34,573 nucleotides of DNA from an uncultured Rubritalea sp. (GTDB lineage Bacteria > Verrucomicrobiota > Verrucomicrobiia > Verrucomicrobiales > Akkermansiaceae), in assembly GCA_937132085.1 (NCBI GenBank), contig CAKZNV010000114.1, forward strand, positions 1-34,573, read 5' to 3'. Shown in pieces: positions 31,640 through 34,573 of this stretch. Under the pieces are notes generated by a model. It was not told the origin of the DNA. It ran no database searches and saw only the letters and a list, made by a program, of their open reading frames with translations. The position numbers and the translations under genes are program-made. Within the stretch, counting starts at the first letter, position 1; each line of letters starts with the position of its first letter.

Positions 31640-32836
31640 ATGAAAAACAAATACCTATGGATGCTTCCAGTAATGTCATTTACTGCCAGCACAACAGCAT
31701 TTAGCCAAGCCGTTGCTGACGTCCCAGCAGCGAACAAAGTAAACAAAGAAGCAGCTCAGTTCGACGCTCAGCCAGCTAAGCCAATGTTCGACAAGCTCGC
31801 TAAACTCATCACTGATGCAGCTAAAGACGGCGGCGAAGATGTAGACGGCGCAGCTATTCTTAAAGTCCTCGGACTTGGAGACGTAAACTCATACGCATAC
31901 AGCTCAGAGAAGCAAGGATCAGAATTCCTCAACCTTCTCTACCTAGAAAACGCTGGTTCTAAAAAAGGAATCTGGCCACTTCTCGGAGGCAAGTCCACTA
32001 AACTCTCTGTGCCAGCTATGGCTCCAGACGGAACTGACTTCGCTATGCAACTCAGAGTAAACCTTAAGACCCTCGAAGCACTCATGAACGAACTCATGGT
32101 CACTGCTAAGGCAGATGAAGATGAGATCGGTGATTTCAAGGACTCAATGGCAGAGATGGTTCCTGGAACAGACATGACTGTTTCTGATCTTCTTGGAAAC
32201 ATTAACCTCCGCCTCAACATCGCTCTAGATCTAGACAAAAATGAGAAGCTCGACAGCCCAATGGGTCAAATCGACAAACCAAGAATGGTAATCCGCATCG
32301 ACAACATCAAGTGGATCTGGCCTACAATCGAAAAGCAAATCGCTGACGCAGAGCTTCCACTCAACAAAGTGGAAAAAGACGGTGTTATCACATACACACT
32401 TCCAAACCAAATGGCTGATGGAATGATGGGATACCTTCCTATGATCTCCATGGACACTAATAAGGATCAACTCTGGATCTCTTCATCACAGGAATTCCTC
32501 ACTAAGTGCCAATCAGGTGAAAACACACTTGCTAAGAGCATGGCTTTCCAAGCTGCAATGAAAGGCTTACCAAAAGATGGTAGCTCATTCACATACATGT
32601 CCAAAGACATGGCAGACCTCATCGTAGAGAAGATAGAAGAAATGAAAGAAGGCGGAATGATCGACGAATCCCCAGAAATGGAGTCAATGCTGAAGCAGCT
32701 AAAAGGTGTCCAACTCGGCGCAGTGAGCAACTTCACTAAAGATGACACTGGCGTTCACTTCTCTAGCAGATCAGTTCAGAGCTTTGAAGAAATGATCCAG
32801 GAAGCACAAGACCAATTTCAAAACGCTATCCAATAG
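31640..32836 (+). CDS. Secreted protein of unknown function, highly biased codon use
   Basis: 398 residues with a signal peptide (about 1-24, TAFSQA). The rest is acidic with alternating helices and strands, and no known catalytic motif: VPAANKVNKEAAQFDAQPAK, ILKVLGLGDVNSYAYSSE, DFAMQLRVNLKTLEALM, MLKQLKGVQLGAVSNF. I do not recognise the family. Codon use is strongly biased, like the pseudopilin and the OmpA-like lipoprotein, hinting that the protein is abundant. The gene has an A-rich leader without a Shine-Dalgarno sequence, and a strong terminator follows. The gene is transcribed away from the esterase gene, with a 194-base shared promoter region. Confidence 0.6.
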   Translation: MKNKYLWMLPVMSFTASTTAFSQAVADVPAANKVNKEAAQFDAQPAKPMFDKLAKLITDAAKDGGEDVDGAAILKVLGLGDVNSYAYSSEKQGSEFLNLLYLENAGSKKGIWPLLGGKSTKLSVPAMAPDGTDFAMQLRVNLKTLEALMNELMVTAKADEDEIGDFKDSMAEMVPGTDMTVSDLLGNINLRLNIALDLDKNEKLDSPMGQIDKPRMVIRIDNIKWIWPTIEKQIADAELPLNKVEKDGVITYTLPNQMADGMMGYLPMISMDTNKDQLWISSSQEFLTKCQSGENTLAKSMAFQAAMKGLPKDGSSFTYMSKDMADLIVEKIEEMKEGGMIDESPEMESMLKQLKGVQLGAVSNFTKDDTGVHFSSRSVQSFEEMIQEAQDQFQNAIQ

Positions 32837-32878
32837 TATTTTATAGGTTTTCCCCTTAGAAAACACTTCGCTATTTTT

Positions 32879-32914
32879 AGAGCCGTTCTACTTTGTAGAG
32901 CGGCTCTTTTATTT
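32879..32914 (+). terminator. Intrinsic terminator of the 31640 secreted protein gene
   Basis: AGAGCCG plus TCTAC (32879-32891) pairs with GTAGA plus CGGCTCT (32895-32907) around a TTT loop, with one mismatch in the stem, then TTTTA. It lies about 42 bases after the stop. Confidence 0.88.
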
Positions 32915-33088
32915 GAACTAATGACTACCTATTCTGTATTCGCTATTGAAATCTTAACTACTTCTACAGAATCTAAAGTCACACATGACTAGCACAAACC
33001 CTTTATTCTAAAAAGAATTGCGCCATGCCGACGACTAAGCAACTAAAACGGTTTGGGAAAATCAGCAATTAGATGTAAAATCATCACC

Positions 33089-33949
33089 ATGACACTCCCA
33101 TGGTCTAAAATACCCCTCAAAACTCTCAGCCTAGCTCTGATATCCGCCTTATTATCTTCCTGCGGCTCTAATAACGACAGCTCTACTAGTTATAGCTACT
33201 ACGACCCATTCGTCGTTCAAAATCCTCTACCAACGAACACTTTTACAACAGAGCCCCCAACACTCGTCTCTACCACTAGATACCTGAGCCCTCCTGCTCA
33301 AACCTACACTAAAAGCGCTAGAGGCCATCAGCCGGGACCTAAGAATTTTCGCACAGTCATCATAGATGCCGGTCATGGAGGCCGTGATTCTGGCGCCCAT
33401 GTAGCAGGCGTTTCAGAGAAAACACTAGCTCTAGATGTAGCTCGACGCATCAAACGCCAGCTCGACAGCTCATTCAACGTCGTCTTCATTAGAAATGGTG
33501 ACTACTTCGTGGATCTCGATCGCAGAGTCCAAGCCACCAAACCATTTAACGACGCCATCCTCATCAGCATTCACCTAAACCACGGAAGCTCTAGTTATTT
33601 ACGAGGCCCAGAAACCTATTACTTCAGAGTCGATAGCTACAGCCTCGCCAAGCGCATCCAGAGAAACCTAGCCTCAGTCAGCCCTAAAGAGCGTAGCCGA
33701 GGGCTCGTCCGCCGCAGACTTCGCCTTACCCGTAACCCAGAAATCCCATCTATCCTCGTAGAGCTCGGCTATTTATCAAACTCATCTGAGCGCAAACTAC
33801 TCAAAACGACCAATTATCGTGAACGCCTAGCGACAGCCATTTCTAAAGCAGTAAAAACACAAAACAAGGTAGGCGACAGCGGCATGGGCAAACTCCCAGC
33901 ACCACTAGACCGCCCACTCTCTAGACCATCAGATAGATCTGAGCTATAA
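33089..33949 (+). CDS. N-acetylmuramoyl-L-alanine amidase (Amidase_3, AmiC-like) lipoprotein
   Basis: 287 residues from the ATG at 33089; a TTG at 33053 would add 12 residues in front of a good signal peptide, so I prefer the ATG. The lipobox LLSSC puts the lipid-modified Cys at 25. A Ser/Thr/Pro-rich linker leads to an amidase_3 domain (about 86-260) with zinc ligands visible: VIIDAGHGGRDSG, VSEKTLALDVA, ISIHLNHG and SILVELGYLSNSSER. It cleaves the amide bond between MurNAc and the stem peptide, in cell separation or wall turnover. The tail is Pro- and Arg-rich. It converges on the DUF1080 gene with two bases between. Confidence 0.88.
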   Translation: MTLPWSKIPLKTLSLALISALLSSCGSNNDSSTSYSYYDPFVVQNPLPTNTFTTEPPTLVSTTRYLSPPAQTYTKSARGHQPGPKNFRTVIIDAGHGGRDSGAHVAGVSEKTLALDVARRIKRQLDSSFNVVFIRNGDYFVDLDRRVQATKPFNDAILISIHLNHGSSSYLRGPETYYFRVDSYSLAKRIQRNLASVSPKERSRGLVRRRLRLTRNPEIPSILVELGYLSNSSERKLLKTTNYRERLATAISKAVKTQNKVGDSGMGKLPAPLDRPLSRPSDRSEL

Positions 33950-33951
33950 CG

Positions 33952-34573
33952 CTATTGTGATGGCTCAACCACAGGAGCAGTTTGCTCAGGTGTGGTTACT
34001 CCTGCAGGCAACTCCATAATCTGAATGTTACGGAAATGGATTTCAGCACCTTCCGACTCTAGACAGAGATAACCTTTTTTCTGTGTAGCCTTGCTGATTC
34101 CATTGACGAATTTCCCATTCACAGAAAGCTTGATGACTCCGTCCACACAAACCACATCGTAGGTATTCCACTCACCATGTGGCTTACAGCGGTTTTCGAT
34201 GGAACTGCTTCGCTCTCCACGTGGATTGTCAGGAGTAGTATGTAAACCCTTGATCCCCCACAGCTCACCATGGACGTATTCGATAGGACGAGGCTTACCG
34301 CTTTGCAATCGATTAAGCTTAGGCCAACTCAGCTCTAGCATTTGAATTTCTACTGCTTTGGGAAATGGGCTACCTTTCTCAACTGTGCCATTACTCCAAG
34401 CAAAGACTCCAGAATTCCCACCTGGCTCCATATGCTTCCACTCAATGTGGAGGATGAAATTCTCATACTGCTTAGCGCTACGCATCACCCCAATTTTTTT
34501 ACCGTGACAGATTAAGACACCATCTTTGACACTCCAGGTTTCAGGAGTTGTATTCACATCAATCCAGCCAGTG
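33952..34573 (-). CDS. DUF1080 (3-keto-disaccharide hydrolase-like) protein, 5' end missing
   Basis: At least 207 residues. The frame stays open to the window edge (codons read TGWIDV before the GTG at 34557), and TGW is the start of the family's usual FDGKxLTGW. So the true start lies outside and the GTG is not the start. The domain has [81 protein letters not shown] and [15 protein letters not shown]. The tail after this (about 15 residues) is Pro- and Thr-rich. It differs from the DUF1080 protein at 26514, so the two are distant paralogues. Function as for that family is inferred. Confidence 0.85.
   Translation of the reverse strand, partial: TGWIDVNTTPETWSVKDGVLICHGKKIGVMRSAKQYENFILHIEWKHMEPGGNSGVFAWSNGTVEKGSPFPKAVEIQMLELSWPKLNRLQSGKPRPIEYVHGELWGIKGLHTTPDNPRGERSSSIENRCKPHGEWNTYDVVCVDGVIKLSVNGKFVNGISKATQKKGYLCLESEGAEIHFRNIQIMELPAGVTTPEQTAPVVEPSQ

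Noticed and set aside
33053-33088. TTG start for the amidase
   Set aside because: The ATG at 33089 gives a proper lipoprotein signal peptide; the extra 12 residues do not fit.
1-34573. tRNA, rRNA or CRISPR genes
   Set aside because: No intergenic stretch shows a tRNA-type GGTTCGANTCC with matching arms, ribosomal RNA signatures or regularly spaced repeats.

Overview
The window looks like a chromosomal segment of a marine member of the Verrucomicrobiota, probably close to Rubritalea or another Verrucomicrobiales genus. This is inferred from family content, not from a marker gene. The pointers are PEP-CTERM proteins, two DUF1080 (3-keto-disaccharide hydrolase-like) proteins, a large PVC-type dehydrogenase fused to cytochrome c, a GH16 endo-glycanase, a sialate O-acetylesterase and a rhomboid with a DUF6576 tail. 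Few genes have a convincing Shine-Dalgarno sequence; most have short A-rich leaders. No rRNA, tRNA, CRISPR array, prophage or intact insertion sequence was found.

Layout. 1-1740: the tail of an upstream gene, a rhomboid that has lost both catalytic residues, and mazG. 1752-6266: a TonB-dependent receptor diverging from a NarL-type two-component system whose soluble kinase carries an N-terminal cysteine cluster. 6478-8388: two PEP-CTERM proteins and a small outer-membrane barrel. A similar 18-bp motif occurs three times between the receptor and the kinase and once in front of the PEP-CTERM genes, which suggests one regulon. 8389-9575: a gene-poor stretch with one small exported protein and an IS30-type transposase relic. 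9576-11458: an ECF sigma factor and its likely anti-sigma partner, which has the flanks of a YfbK-like VWA protein but no VWA domain. 11550-12767: an RlmI/RlmK-like methyltransferase and a small unknown. 12939-14651: an autotransporter with a VWA passenger; a decayed copy of the 3' end of the preceding small gene lies just beyond it. 14988-15683: a lone type II pseudopilin.

15833-20347 is a same-strand run: a LolC/E-type permease with an enlarged periplasmic domain, a GYF_2-RDD membrane protein, a DEDDy exonuclease-like protein and a DegQ/HtrA protease. All but the nuclease are envelope proteins. 20358-22157: two secreted coiled-coil proteins divergent from an OmpA-like lipoprotein. 22362-23885 and 28331-29785 are guaA and guaB, the GMP branch of purine synthesis, separated by a carbohydrate-oxidation and glycan-hydrolysis block (PVC dehydrogenase-cytochrome, DUF1080, GH16). 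29883 to the end holds a sialate O-acetylesterase, a secreted protein of unknown function, an AmiC-type amidase lipoprotein and a second DUF1080 protein cut by the window edge.

The most interesting points are the VWA-passenger autotransporter, the VWA-less anti-sigma protein, the two-component system with its shared motif, and the protease-dead rhomboid. None amounts to proof of a new system.
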